Assembly (NCBI RefSeq): GCF_026341855.1
Contig: NZ_JAPENW010000001.1
Span: 5,013,001-5,077,000 of the forward strand
Direction of reading: 5' to 3'
DNA from: Streptomyces sp. NBC_00568
GTDB lineage: Bacteria; Actinomycetota; Actinomycetes; Streptomycetales; Streptomycetaceae
DNA length: 64,000 nt
Position numbers and translations under genes: made by a program. Of this stretch, positions 6,874 through 15,056 are shown one piece after another (the stretch's first letter is position 1; the number at the start of each line of letters is the position of its first letter). A model generated the notes under the pieces. It worked only from the letters and a program-made list of their open reading frames with translations. It was not told the DNA's origin and did not search any database.

Positions 6874-8991
6874 TCATACGTCGACGGAAGCGGAACCATC
6901 GCTATCTCGGTCGGCGAGGGCTCGGATGACGCGGTCGCGGCTGACGACCATGACCCCGTCGGACTTGTGGGGCTCCGCGCCGGCGGCGTCCAGCACGCGC
7001 TTGAGGTCCAGGAACGACCAGCCGCCGTAGGCGTCCTCGTTCAGCGTGGCGAGCCGCTTGAGCACATCCTTCGTGCGCACCCGCGATGCATCCCCGACCA
7101 CCTTGGCGATGTCCGCGAGCGGGTCCCGCTGCTCACCGCGGTCGATGACGGTGAGGGTGGTGACTCCGTCGCGCAGGGCCTTGGCGCGGTCGATGATGGC
7201 TTCGGCGGCGGCGTCATCGACGTAGTGCGTGCGGACCGTGATGGACGACTGTCCCTTGGGGATGTCGATGCCGGACGAGGCGACCACGAGGGTTCCCTGA
7301 TCCAGGCCCGGACGGAGCAGGTTCGGCGCGGCGCCGCCGTCAACGGCCTTGTCACCCAGCGCCATGCGGGCCTGTGACTCGGTACCCAGCGCGAGCGAGG
7401 CGCGGGTGTGGGCGCCCTCGCGGACCAGCTTGGGCAGGTTCTGATCGGTCGGGTCCTGGGTGCCCTGCCACATCAGGACGTTGACGGCGCGGCCCTGGTT
7501 GTGGATCTTCCGGACGGCCATGAAGTACCGGGAGGTGGCCTTGGAGCCGCCGTAGAAACGGCCGTCCTCGTCCTTGAGCGGGCACATGAACGCGACCTGC
7601 GCCTCATCGACCAGCACGATCAGGGCGGGGAACTGCGTTCCGGGCGGGGCCATCAGACGGCGGTTCATCTCAGCGACGGCACCTTCGACCATCTCGGTCA
7701 CCTGGATCACGTGCTCATCCGTCGGGCCCTGGATCAGGGTGGTGGCAAGACCGTAGAACATGGCCCAGTCGCCCACGCCCTTGAGGTCACCCATGACGAA
7801 CTGCACCGACTTGTCCAGGGCGAGCCACAGCGCCAGGGAACGCAGAGCGACGGTCTTGCCCTGGTTCGACAGGCCCGTGATCAACAGGTGCCGCTGGTAC
7901 AGCGACAGGGCGGCGGCATCACCACGCAGGTCCTGACCCCACGGGGCGCGGCCCTTGGCGTAGTCGGCGGTCATCGTTTCGTCGGTGACCAGTGGAGAGG
8001 GGCCGATCGGCTCGTCCAGTGCCCCGGAGTCGGCGACCCACAGACGGACCGTGCGGGCGGCCTGCGGGATGGTGATGAACACCTCGTGTTCGTGCCGGGT
8101 CAGGTTCTCCGCGAGCTTCCGCCGGCGGTTCTGCACCTCGATCGTCGATACCCCGGAGGGGAGGGTGACGTCGACCTCGACGCCGCATCCGGCGATCCGG
8201 ATCGGTCCGAGCATCGAGGCGCCGGCGTCCCCCATCTCTTTGATGGCGTTGCGCAGGGCGGGTACTCCTAGGTCGCGCAGAGCCTTGACCACGATCGACG
8301 GGGTGATGGGCTCGCCCTCGCTGTTGCGGACGTTGTCGGGCAGGGCCCATGCCGGTGCGGCGTGCTGCTTGCTGCCGATCGCCCACAGGGCGAGCAAGGC
8401 GAGGAACGGCCCGACCGTGAGCGCGGGACCCCACACCACCTGGACGATGGTTATGAGCAGGTTGATGAAGTCGATCGTGGCCATTAACGGGGTAACGACC
8501 TGCGTGACGTCCTTCGTCGCGATCGCCATCACGATCCCGAGGGCGACCAGCGACCCGACACCCATGCCAGCGCTCACGGCCACGCCCTTGGCCGCGTCTA
8601 CGGGCGAGTGGAGTAGGTCCATGCGGCGGCGGTGGCGGGCCTCGCGGAAGTGCTGCCCGCGCTCCTCCCACTCCGAAGCCATCTCGTGATTCCCGACGGC
8701 TTCGGCGGCGCGGAACATCCGCTCGTACCGGGAGGCGGTCCGCCCGTCCCACGTCCGCCTCGCCGCAATCTTTGCCCCGCCGGCGACGTACAGGGTGTGC
8801 CGGGCGACGGCGCGAGCGGTGGTCTTGGTCGTCTCGTGCGTGACCGCTGTGTGGATGGCGCGTCCGGAGCGGATCCACAGTGGGACGGGTGCGGCGGGGG
8901 CCGGTTCGGGGACCACGGCCAGCGTGGTCACGGTGGCCGACTCGGGAGCTGTTTCGGTGTTCTTGTGCAGGTGAACGACGTTGTCACTCAT
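6874..8991 (-). CDS. traB: FtsK/SpoIIIE-type conjugative DNA translocase TraB
   Basis: A 705-residue pump that moves double-stranded DNA between hyphae, the single essential transfer protein of streptomycete elements. Two hydrophobic segments (about 135-160 and 178-208) anchor it in the membrane. The ATPase domain has Walker A GLSNQGKT (about 373-380) and Walker B LIVLVDEAQ (about 457-466), with a later sensor-like segment WQGTQDPTDQNLP. The C-terminal 50 residues look like the winged-helix FtsK-gamma-type domain that recognises repeated octamers (WSFLDLKRVLDAAG and following). The downstream repeat cluster at 6761-6860 is the likely target. Length and domain order are normal for the family. 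Confidence 0.93.
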   Translation of the reverse strand: MSDNVVHLHKNTETAPESATVTTLAVVPEPAPAAPVPLWIRSGRAIHTAVTHETTKTTARAVARHTLYVAGGAKIAARRTWDGRTASRYERMFRAAEAVGNHEMASEWEERGQHFREARHRRRMDLLHSPVDAAKGVAVSAGMGVGSLVALGIVMAIATKDVTQVVTPLMATIDFINLLITIVQVVWGPALTVGPFLALLALWAIGSKQHAAPAWALPDNVRNSEGEPITPSIVVKALRDLGVPALRNAIKEMGDAGASMLGPIRIAGCGVEVDVTLPSGVSTIEVQNRRRKLAENLTRHEHEVFITIPQAARTVRLWVADSGALDEPIGPSPLVTDETMTADYAKGRAPWGQDLRGDAAALSLYQRHLLITGLSNQGKTVALRSLALWLALDKSVQFVMGDLKGVGDWAMFYGLATTLIQGPTDEHVIQVTEMVEGAVAEMNRRLMAPPGTQFPALIVLVDEAQVAFMCPLKDEDGRFYGGSKATSRYFMAVRKIHNQGRAVNVLMWQGTQDPTDQNLPKLVREGAHTRASLALGTESQARMALGDKAVDGGAAPNLLRPGLDQGTLVVASSGIDIPKGQSSITVRTHYVDDAAAEAIIDRAKALRDGVTTLTVIDRGEQRDPLADIAKVVGDASRVRTKDVLKRLATLNEDAYGGWSFLDLKRVLDAAGAEPHKSDGVMVVSRDRVIRALADRDSDGSASVDV

Positions 8992-9077
8992 GGTTCAGGA
9001 CACTCCTGACTGCCCCGTGTCCGGGGTGAGGGTGAAAGGGGGAGGGCTGTGCGGGGGGAGTGGCGGCGCGGGTCGCG

Positions 9078-9395
9078 TCACCACCAGCCGGAGGACTTCT
9101 TGGCGGCCTTGGCCTTCGCCGCTTCCGTCACGAGTCGCTGCCGTTCAACCTGCAACGCGGTGATCTCAGCGATGAGCCGTGTTTCGGCGGAGGTGGAGAC
9201 GGAGTCGATCCGGCTGTCGGCGCGGCTGGTGCTCTTGCCGCGCATGACCCGGTAGGAGCCGCCGGCGAGCGCGGCGAGCATCTGGCGCCGCTCCGATCCG
9301 GTCAGCGGCCACAGCTCGCCCTTACGGACGGCATCGAGCTTGCGGTTCGTCTCGCGGATCGCCTGGTCAAGGCGGCGGGTGTTGGGCTTGGACAT
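9078..9395 (-). CDS. Small charged protein of the element, function unknown
   Basis: A 105-residue protein rich in Lys, Arg, Glu and Ala with predicted helical heptads at the end (LIAEITALQVERQRLVTEA) and a terminal SSGWW. A good GGAGGG ribosome site precedes the ATG at 9395. It sits between the tra gene and other transfer-region genes on the same strand, so it is probably co-transcribed with them. I do not recognise a family. Confidence 0.62.
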   Translation of the reverse strand: MSKPNTRRLDQAIRETNRKLDAVRKGELWPLTGSERRQMLAALAGGSYRVMRGKSTSRADSRIDSVSTSAETRLIAEITALQVERQRLVTEAAKAKAAKKSSGWW

Positions 9396-9410
9396 GGTCG
9401 ATCCCTCCGG

Positions 9411-9629
9411 TCAGACGCGCGGGGCGAGGATGAGATGAATGTCAGCGAGCTGGACGACCGAGCCCTGCGCTCGCAGCCATGCGGCGACTTCGCGGGTGAC
9501 GCGGTCCCAGCAGAAGGAGGTGGGGACGGTGACGGTTCCGTGAGCGAACGCCCGGCTCCCGCCCGGCATGGTCACGTGGGCGTACCACGCGTAGCCGATG
9601 GTGTTCGGAGCAAGGTTGGTGCTGGTCAC
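9411..9629 (-). CDS. Small conserved-looking protein of the element, function unknown
   Basis: A 72-residue frame starting at GTG 9629 with GGAG upstream, 15 bases ahead of the next gene. It reads as a compact alpha/beta protein (YAWYAHVTMPGG; a C-terminal VVQLADIHLIL strand). A longer upstream extension falls inside the preceding gene and looks non-coding. No family recognised. It belongs by position to the transfer operon. Confidence 0.55.
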   Translation of the reverse strand: MTSTNLAPNTIGYAWYAHVTMPGGSRAFAHGTVTVPTSFCWDRVTREVAAWLRAQGSVVQLADIHLILAPRV

Positions 9630-9658
9630 AGCGGAACTCCAAAGGAAGTTGGGAGAGA

Positions 9659-10540
9659 TCAAGCGGCGCGTTCGTCGAGCAGGGTGTCCCGCAGCGTGCG
9701 GGCGTTCGCCGGTGACGTGCGGACCGTGCGGCGGATGCCTTCCGCCGTGATCTGCGCGTCCGGCCAATCGGCTGTCGCGGTGCGGGCCTCATCGAGCAGT
9801 TGAGCCGCCGTCCGGCGCGGCTGTGCCGATCGGGCGGCGTCGGGAACGCGTCCCGTCGCCCGGCGCGGTCGGGTCGACTCAGCGGCCACCGGACGGCGCT
9901 CGATCGCCGCGACCGGAGCAGGCGCTGGGACCGGGATCGGCTTGGCCAGTTGGGTCGACTTCAGGAAGTCGACGGTCACCGGATCGGGCATCATCAGCGG
10001 CACCACGGGGGCGGGTGCCGGGGTCGATACCGCGAGGTCAGCCGTAGACCGATTCCTTACTGTCTCGGTGGTTTTCTCCATATTCGCCTCCGGCTCGGGA
10101 ATCGAGTCGGGGCGGTGGTGGAGAACCTTGGCGACCAGGTCGGAACCGAAGTAGATCGACCCGACCGGAAGCGACGTCGCGAGCAGGACCAGGGCCCAGT
10201 TCGCGGGGTCCCAGTCGGCGAGGCGAGTCCAGTCGAGTTGCGCGTCATGCAGCTTCGGCACGAGGCCGTGCACGTAGTTGAGGACCAGCGAGGCGAGCGT
10301 GTAGGTGCCCAGGACCCGCAGCGCGAACGTCCGGTCCCTGCCCGCGAGGACGAGCGTGGCGACCAGTGCCAGGGCCATCAGGCCGTCGACCACGAACGGG
10401 TAGAGCGTCGCGGCCGTGTTGTCCGCACCGACCGCGTTCGCGATGTCCCGCAACGCGTTCCACGAGACCCGGAACGCCATGGCGACCACGGCGACCAGGG
10501 CCAGCACGAGAGTGGCCCTGCCTTTGCGGTGAAGGTTCAT
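9659..10540 (-). CDS. DUF2637-type membrane protein (Spd-like transfer helper)
   Basis: A 293-residue protein with about four membrane helices in its first half (starting LVLALVAVVAMAFRVSWNAL and ending near VLLATSLPVGSIYFGSD). A long Pro/Ala/Arg-rich cytoplasmic tail follows, ending in a helical segment that resembles a winged helix (AQLLDEARTATADWPD, GIRRTVRTSPANARTLRD). This DUF2637 layout is common next to tra genes in Streptomyces elements and is usually linked to spread. The ATG at 10540 overlaps the stop of the 88-residue gene before it (ATGA), so the two are coupled. Confidence 0.8.
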   Translation of the reverse strand: MNLHRKGRATLVLALVAVVAMAFRVSWNALRDIANAVGADNTAATLYPFVVDGLMALALVATLVLAGRDRTFALRVLGTYTLASLVLNYVHGLVPKLHDAQLDWTRLADWDPANWALVLLATSLPVGSIYFGSDLVAKVLHHRPDSIPEPEANMEKTTETVRNRSTADLAVSTPAPAPVVPLMMPDPVTVDFLKSTQLAKPIPVPAPAPVAAIERRPVAAESTRPRRATGRVPDAARSAQPRRTAAQLLDEARTATADWPDAQITAEGIRRTVRTSPANARTLRDTLLDERAA

Positions 10541-10803
10541 GCCACGCCGCCCGTCGCGCTCGCCCCGGCTCGGTTGGCCTGGTCGCGTTCGGTGGCCAGC
10601 ACCCGGCGGTAGGCCCGGCGGATGCGGCGCACGTCCAGCTCGGTGGGCGTGCGGTCGAGGGTGGTGATCTGTGCGTCGAGCAGGTCGACGTCCGCGAGGA
10701 TCGCGGGCATCTCCAGGTCGATCGCGTCCAGCTCCGCACTCGTCGGCTCCATGAAGTCGGCGAACGCGGTAACAACGTCCTGAACAGTGACGATGGGACT
10801 CAT
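10537..10803 (-). CDS. DUF6284-like small protein
   Basis: An 88-residue acidic helical protein (IVTVQDVVTAFADFMEPTS; ELDAIDLEMPAILADVDLLD) that I recognise as the DUF6284 type found at the head of AICE transfer operons. It is coupled to the DUF2637 gene by an ATGA overlap and appears to be the first gene of a leftward operon reaching to the TraB/Spd genes. The nearby GntR operators could control it. Its biochemical role is unknown. Confidence 0.65.
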   Translation of the reverse strand: MSPIVTVQDVVTAFADFMEPTSAELDAIDLEMPAILADVDLLDAQITTLDRTPTELDVRRIRRAYRRVLATERDQANRAGASATGGVA

Positions 10804-11153
10804 TGGGTCGTGTTCCTCTCACAGGTGGAACGGCCCGAACAGCGGCCCCGGTGTTCCAGCACCGGGGCCGCGCGCCGTTGAAGTCGGTAGCTCCGGCTTC
10901 CCTCAGCGCTGCTCGGACAAGACGAGCAGTGGAGGCAACCGGCCGCAGATGCCCTGCGGAAGGATCGAATGGCGCTGTACTCGCACTCGGGGCAGAACCC
11001 GTGTACGCCGCCCTCTTGGTCGTGGAGGTGGGGCGGTCTTCCTCAGGCGCACTGTTGAGTTCTCAAGGAACGACCAGCAGGGGGCCTCCGTTGGGAGAGC
11101 TATCCCGAACCGACCAGGCATCGAAGCAGCCCAAAGAAGGCCCTTCCGGGCCG
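10804..11153. other. Regulatory gap with hairpin and TTGAG-N2-CTCAA box, no firm gene
   Basis: No convincing coding region. A 72-codon leftward frame (10903-11121) overlaps a box containing GTTCCTTGAGAACTCAACAG in reverse (about 11052-11072). I recall similar sequence upstream of other actinobacterial transcription units, so that frame is probably not translated. Another leftward frame carries a CPEC plus CLHC pair that could be a relic zinc-binding gene, but it lacks a start. The perfect hairpin at 10842-10871 is listed separately. Confidence 0.45.
10842..10871. terminator. Perfect 12-bp GC hairpin
   Basis: GCGGCCCCGGTG pairs with CACCGGGGCCGC around a 6-base loop. It stands 39 bases ahead of the leftward gene starting at 10803. 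It could stop transcription entering from the repressor side or act in the leader of the transfer operon. Confidence 0.5.
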
Positions 11154-11227
11154 CTGTCCTAGGACTGCGACCGGCCTGAGATGAGGATGCACCGCAGTCC
11201 CAGGACTGTCAACAGTCCTAGGACTGT
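11154..11227. promoter_or_regulatory. Three palindromic operators, consensus ACAGTCCTAGGACTGT
   Basis: A perfect 16-base palindrome, ACAGTCCTAGGACTGT, lies at 11212-11227. Near-perfect copies lie around 11153-11168 (CTGTCCTAGGACTGC) and 11193-11208 (GCAGTCCCAGGACTGT). They sit 33 to 105 bases before the GntR start and so are very likely that repressor's own binding sites, by analogy to KorSA autoregulation. They may also control the leftward transfer genes. Confidence 0.72.
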
Positions 11228-11259
11228 GCTTCACTGGACACGTCGAGAGGAGTTCTGCA

Positions 11260-12054
11260 GTGGCACCGAAGTGGCGGGAACTGGCGGACAAGCTCGCCGA
11301 GCAGATCAAGAGCGGTGAGTACGCTCCGGGCGTCCAGTTGCCCCAGATCAGGGACCTTGTGGCGGCCGGCGAGGGCTCAAAGGACACTGTCCACAAGGCC
11401 TACAAGGCGCTCGAAGTGCAGGGACTAGTGACCTCTTCACGAGGCCACGGCACCGTGGTGCGGCAGCAGACGCCTCTCAAGCGGCTCGGTATCGCGCGGT
11501 ACGACAAGGCAAAGTGGCGCGACGGTGACGAGGTGGCGTTCATCGCCGACCGCGTGGCATCCGGCCGCGCATACCGCCGCAACGAGCAGACACAGAGAGT
11601 CAGCCGTGTGCCGGCGCCGCCACTCGTGGCGGAGGCGCACGGTCTGCATGAGGGGGCAGAGGTCTATGCGCGGGCGAGGCTCGTAAAAGAGGGCTCGCAG
11701 CCGACGCACACCCTGACCAGCTACTACAGGCCCGAACACGTCGAGGGCACACGAATTGTGGACCCAACTCCGGGGCCCGCCGGCCGTGGCGGTGGCTTCC
11801 GTGTCCTCTATGACGCCGGGTACGAGATCGACCACATGAAGGAGGACCTGTTCGCGCGGGTCCCTACGGACGAGGAATCCCAGCTCTTGCAGCTCTCGCC
11901 GGGGGAGTGGGTAGTCGAGTTGCACCGCACCACCTACACCGCCGACGGAACCGTGGTGGAGTTCGCGATCGGTGTACACGCAGCCACACGGTTCTCGTGG
12001 TCCTACGACTTCAAGGTGCCCGACTCGGCGAAGACGGAAGGCGAGCGCAAGTGA
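11260..12054 (+). CDS. GntR/HutC-family repressor (KorSA-like)
   Basis: A 264-residue regulator. The N-terminal winged helix has the GntR signature (YAPGVQLPQIRDLVAAGEGS then KAYKALEVQGLVTSSRGHGT). The C-terminal 150 residues form a UTRA ligand-binding domain (VPTDEESQLLQLSPGEWVVE; HRTTYTADGTVVEF). In pSAM2, KorSA of this family keeps the element integrated by repressing the excision and replication activator. The GTG at 11260 has GAGAGGAG upstream. Three palindromes lie just ahead. The gene overlaps the YdcF-like gene by GTGA. Confidence 0.92.
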   Translation: MAPKWRELADKLAEQIKSGEYAPGVQLPQIRDLVAAGEGSKDTVHKAYKALEVQGLVTSSRGHGTVVRQQTPLKRLGIARYDKAKWRDGDEVAFIADRVASGRAYRRNEQTQRVSRVPAPPLVAEAHGLHEGAEVYARARLVKEGSQPTHTLTSYYRPEHVEGTRIVDPTPGPAGRGGGFRVLYDAGYEIDHMKEDLFARVPTDEESQLLQLSPGEWVVELHRTTYTADGTVVEFAIGVHAATRFSWSYDFKVPDSAKTEGERK

Positions 12055-12710
12055 TTTCGACGCAGGCATGGGCCGATGCACAACTGCTCTGGGACTTCCA
12101 ACAGATGGGCCACGAACCGCACCCCTGCTCGGTGGCAATCGGCCTCGGTAGCCATGACCTGGGCGTGGCTGACACCACGGCCGATCTGTTCCTCAAGGGC
12201 ATGGCACCGGTCATCGTCTTCACAGGAGCGACCAGTCGTACTACCCGTGAGCGGATGCCTCGAGGCGAGGCCGAACACTACCGGGATCGGGCTGTGGAGC
12301 TGGGCGTCCCTGCGGACGCCATCATCATCGAGCCGAAGGCTCGAAACACGGGTGAGAACATCCGTTTCTCCAGGGCTCTGCTTGAGGCGGGGCGTGTCTC
12401 CGTGTCCTCAGTTCTCCTGGTCAGCAAGCCGTATGAGGAGCGGCGGGCGTACGCGACTGCCCGGAAGCTTTGGCCGGAGGTCGAGTGGGTGAGCGCTTCG
12501 ACCCCCATGTCCCTCGCCGAGTACGTGGATTCGATCCAGGATGCGAGGCTCGTCATCGACATGTTGGTTGGAGCCCAACAGCGGCTCGTCGTGTATCCCC
12601 AACAAGGATTCATGATCGAGCAACAGGTTCCTCGTGAGGTATCGGTGGCGTACGAGCGGTTGCGGAGCGAGGGGTTCACGAGCCGGCTCGTTTCCGAAGC
12701 GGTGCGATAG
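12051..12710 (+). CDS. YdcF-family (DUF218) protein
   Basis: A 219-residue protein of the YdcF/SanA/ElyC superfamily. It shows the expected pattern: an N-terminal strand plus GLGSHD, then FTGATSRTT, the acidic GEAEHYRDRAVELGVP segment and IIEPKARNTGENIRFS. The biochemical role is not settled; an AdoMet-binding or envelope-related function has been proposed for relatives. Its GTG overlaps the stop of the GntR repressor (GTGA), so the pair is coupled. A soluble YdcF protein behind the repressor recurs in AICEs and may feed back on it; that is inference. Confidence 0.8.
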   Translation: MISTQAWADAQLLWDFQQMGHEPHPCSVAIGLGSHDLGVADTTADLFLKGMAPVIVFTGATSRTTRERMPRGEAEHYRDRAVELGVPADAIIIEPKARNTGENIRFSRALLEAGRVSVSSVLLVSKPYEERRAYATARKLWPEVEWVSASTPMSLAEYVDSIQDARLVIDMLVGAQQRLVVYPQQGFMIEQQVPREVSVAYERLRSEGFTSRLVSEAVR

Positions 12711-12858
12711 AGCTTCTTTGCACCATCAACGCGGATCGCTCTGCTTCCGTCCTCGGCTGGGCTTGCGCGCCTGTCTGCCCCCGTTGCAGCGGTCAAGAGG
12801 CAAGCGAAGAACCACGAAGCGCCCTTCACTGCAACTATGGGCCCGTAGGCTTTGGGCC

Positions 12859-14520
12859 ATGGTGAGTGTGCCCTGGCAGGACATTGCAAGAACTCCGACG
12901 GTATCCGAAGCTCTAGTAACCATGCTGGTACTGCGGCTGCGGCCGCGCGCCCAGGAAGTCGACGGGACCGGCGGAGATGGCGGTCGGGACCTCTATGAGT
13001 ACACCGAATCCGGCGAACTAATTCACTACGAGGCTAAGTCGTTCACGGGGCGGATGACATCGAGCCGAAGGGAACAAGTCCGCCGTTCTCTAGTCTCTAC
13101 TGCCCGATACCAGCCTGATCAGTGGGATCTCCTCGTACCAATCAGCCCGAACCCGGCTGAAATGAGATGGTTTGAGGGATTGCGTGACGAATTCCCCTTC
13201 GTTCGTAACTGGCGTGGACTGAATTGGCTTAATCAGCACTTCGCTGAGCATGCAGATTTGGTCAGATATGCACTACAGGAGTCCGGGGATTACATTCTGG
13301 ACCGCATCGCAGAAGCCCGGGCTGAGCGTGACCTGCTGATCGGCGGGATTCCCGATTTGATCGACCGGTATCGCGCCTTGCAGGTTCGGGCGCAGGAGAT
13401 CTCTCCTAATTATGCAATTAGTGCTTCTCTTGATTTGAATGGCGGGACCGCCATTCACTTGTCGCCGACGGGCAATGAGCCAGATAGCCGCTCGACAATC
13501 CGGTTCACTGGAAAATTTGCGTTCCAGCAAAGCGATCCAGAAGAACGGCGCCGTCTCAAACGATTTGAAGACGCTTTGCGCTACGGCGGCGAGGTGGAAC
13601 TCTCCGGTGGAAATGTTCAAGGGGTGACAATTGATGCCCCTTCGGAGCTAGGTATTAGCGGCTCCTTTGTCCCCGAGGCCGTGCGTATTGAGGCAAATCG
13701 GGAAACGCTGACTCCCCCGCTCCGAGCCCAACTCGTTGTACGTGCCGCCTCCGGGATTCCCACTGCTTCGTTGCCTCTGCAGTTCATTGAGCGGACAACT
13801 GGCACCGATGGTGGAACTCTGCTCGGTGGCGACGTCACTGCGTTCATGCACGTGAAAATGCGTTACGACAACCGCAATAGGTCATGGCGGCAGACACTTT
13901 CTTTCACGCCACCCGAAGAGGCGCTCCCGCAGGCCCTGGTCCCGGTTCTTAGGCTGATCAGTCGTGCCCGAGCTGGCTCAATGATGGAAGTGGCATTCCA
14001 AGGTCCCTCGTCAACCCGGCTGAGCGCCCCGATCTCGCAAGGCATGACGCCTGGCGGCTGGGATGTCGATGAAGCGGAGAGATGGGCCGACGCTTACGAG
14101 GCTCTAGCCATCCTTCAGACGATGACCGGACAATTCTTCCCAGCACCAGCAGATTTCACCATGCGGGACGGAAACGATGCCCGAGAGGCTGTCTCCTTGC
14201 TGCGTGGTGAGAAGGTGAGTCTTGCGGCGAGCACCGTGTCTATCGGAGTAGTCCGGGAAGAGGCTTTTGAATTGCTTACGACAAGTGACACATTTGCCTT
14301 GGCGGCTACCTATGAGGGCATGCTATTGAGCTTCGGCGAGTATCAGGTGGATCTTGGGCCATGCATTGAAACGCTCGTGGTTGATAAGGTACTGAACTTG
14401 CGAGACGCCAAACGTGAATTTGTTAATACAGGCCACGCCACTGTGCGCATGCGCGTATCCAAATCCGCTCCAGCGCAACGCTACCTAGGTACTCAATTGC
14501 CGGGGGCGGACTCTGCTTAG
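12859..14520 (+). CDS. Putative PD-(D/E)XK nuclease with large uncharacterised C-terminal region
   Basis: A 553-residue cargo protein. The first 110 residues carry a restriction-endonuclease-like core: Glu17 in the first helix, Asp44 in GGDGGRDLYEY and the Glu58-x-Lys60 pair in IHYEAKSF, followed by positively charged residues. The remaining 440 residues match no family I know. They look mostly beta-rich (around 190-390), then a mixed domain with no membrane segments. The ATG at 12859 is chosen because the frame upstream reads like non-coding DNA. Codon use is visibly less GC-biased than in the transfer genes. It converges with the next gene with overlapping stops. A defence role is plausible but unproven. 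Confidence 0.72.
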   Translation: MVSVPWQDIARTPTVSEALVTMLVLRLRPRAQEVDGTGGDGGRDLYEYTESGELIHYEAKSFTGRMTSSRREQVRRSLVSTARYQPDQWDLLVPISPNPAEMRWFEGLRDEFPFVRNWRGLNWLNQHFAEHADLVRYALQESGDYILDRIAEARAERDLLIGGIPDLIDRYRALQVRAQEISPNYAISASLDLNGGTAIHLSPTGNEPDSRSTIRFTGKFAFQQSDPEERRRLKRFEDALRYGGEVELSGGNVQGVTIDAPSELGISGSFVPEAVRIEANRETLTPPLRAQLVVRAASGIPTASLPLQFIERTTGTDGGTLLGGDVTAFMHVKMRYDNRNRSWRQTLSFTPPEEALPQALVPVLRLISRARAGSMMEVAFQGPSSTRLSAPISQGMTPGGWDVDEAERWADAYEALAILQTMTGQFFPAPADFTMRDGNDAREAVSLLRGEKVSLAASTVSIGVVREEAFELLTTSDTFALAATYEGMLLSFGEYQVDLGPCIETLVVDKVLNLRDAKREFVNTGHATVRMRVSKSAPAQRYLGTQLPGADSA

Positions 14521-15056
14521 CCTAGAGTAAATGTGCCGGCCGCGATAAGGTCTAGTAGACGGCGATGCAAGAGACTTACAATGTCCTCACTCGATGCCAG
14601 CGCAGTCAAGTCCGCAGTGGTTACGAGTAGCATTCGTGTGCGTTCGACCAGAGCCAGCGCGGCGGACTGGTAGGCTGCGGTTTTCTCGTAAGGGCTCCCT
14701 GTTACCCCGTTTGCTGCAACCAAAATTCCTAGCGTGCAACCGCGATGGCGAATTTTAGCTGCAAATTCATTTACAGTAGCTGAATCAACTCGCATACTCC
14801 AGTTCTTGCATTCAACGAGGAAGATTTCTGGCAGGGCCCTCAAGCCATTGTTCTCCCGAAAGTTCATCACGGAGATGTCCACTTCCTCAGATGTGAACCT
14901 GTTGAGGCTGTTGCGCTGCACGTCACAACCTGGCACTGCGGCGAAGATGTGTTCAAGGGCGTCTTCGAAGGCCTTACCGCGAACATGTGTCGAATTTGTA
15001 GAATTTCCAGCACGTTCGAGATGCGACTTAAGTATCGAGCTGTCAAAATTAGGCAC
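14517..15056 (-). CDS. Mrr/restriction-endonuclease-like PD-(D/E)XK protein
   Basis: About 179 residues with the full motif set of the fold: Glu31 (RGKAFEDALEHIF), Asp60 (SEEVDISVMN) and Glu82-x-Lys84 (IFLVECKNW), followed by a helix and a strand (TLGILVAANGVTG). The start is uncertain: GTG 15056 overlaps the previous stop by 8 bases and is preferred, but ATG 15083 and TTG 15098 are in frame. It is coupled to the gene before it. Low GC and codon use mark both as acquired cargo. It probably cuts DNA or acts as the effector for its partner; the target is unknown. Confidence 0.7.
   Translation of the reverse strand: MPNFDSSILKSHLERAGNSTNSTHVRGKAFEDALEHIFAAVPGCDVQRNSLNRFTSEEVDISVMNFRENNGLRALPEIFLVECKNWSMRVDSATVNEFAAKIRHRGCTLGILVAANGVTGSPYEKTAAYQSAALALVERTRMLLVTTADLTALASSEDIVSLLHRRLLDLIAAGTFTLG

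Noticed and set aside
10903..11121. A 72-codon leftward gene
   Set aside because: Overlaps a TTGAG-N2-CTCAA box that looks regulatory, lacks a ribosome site and any family resemblance.
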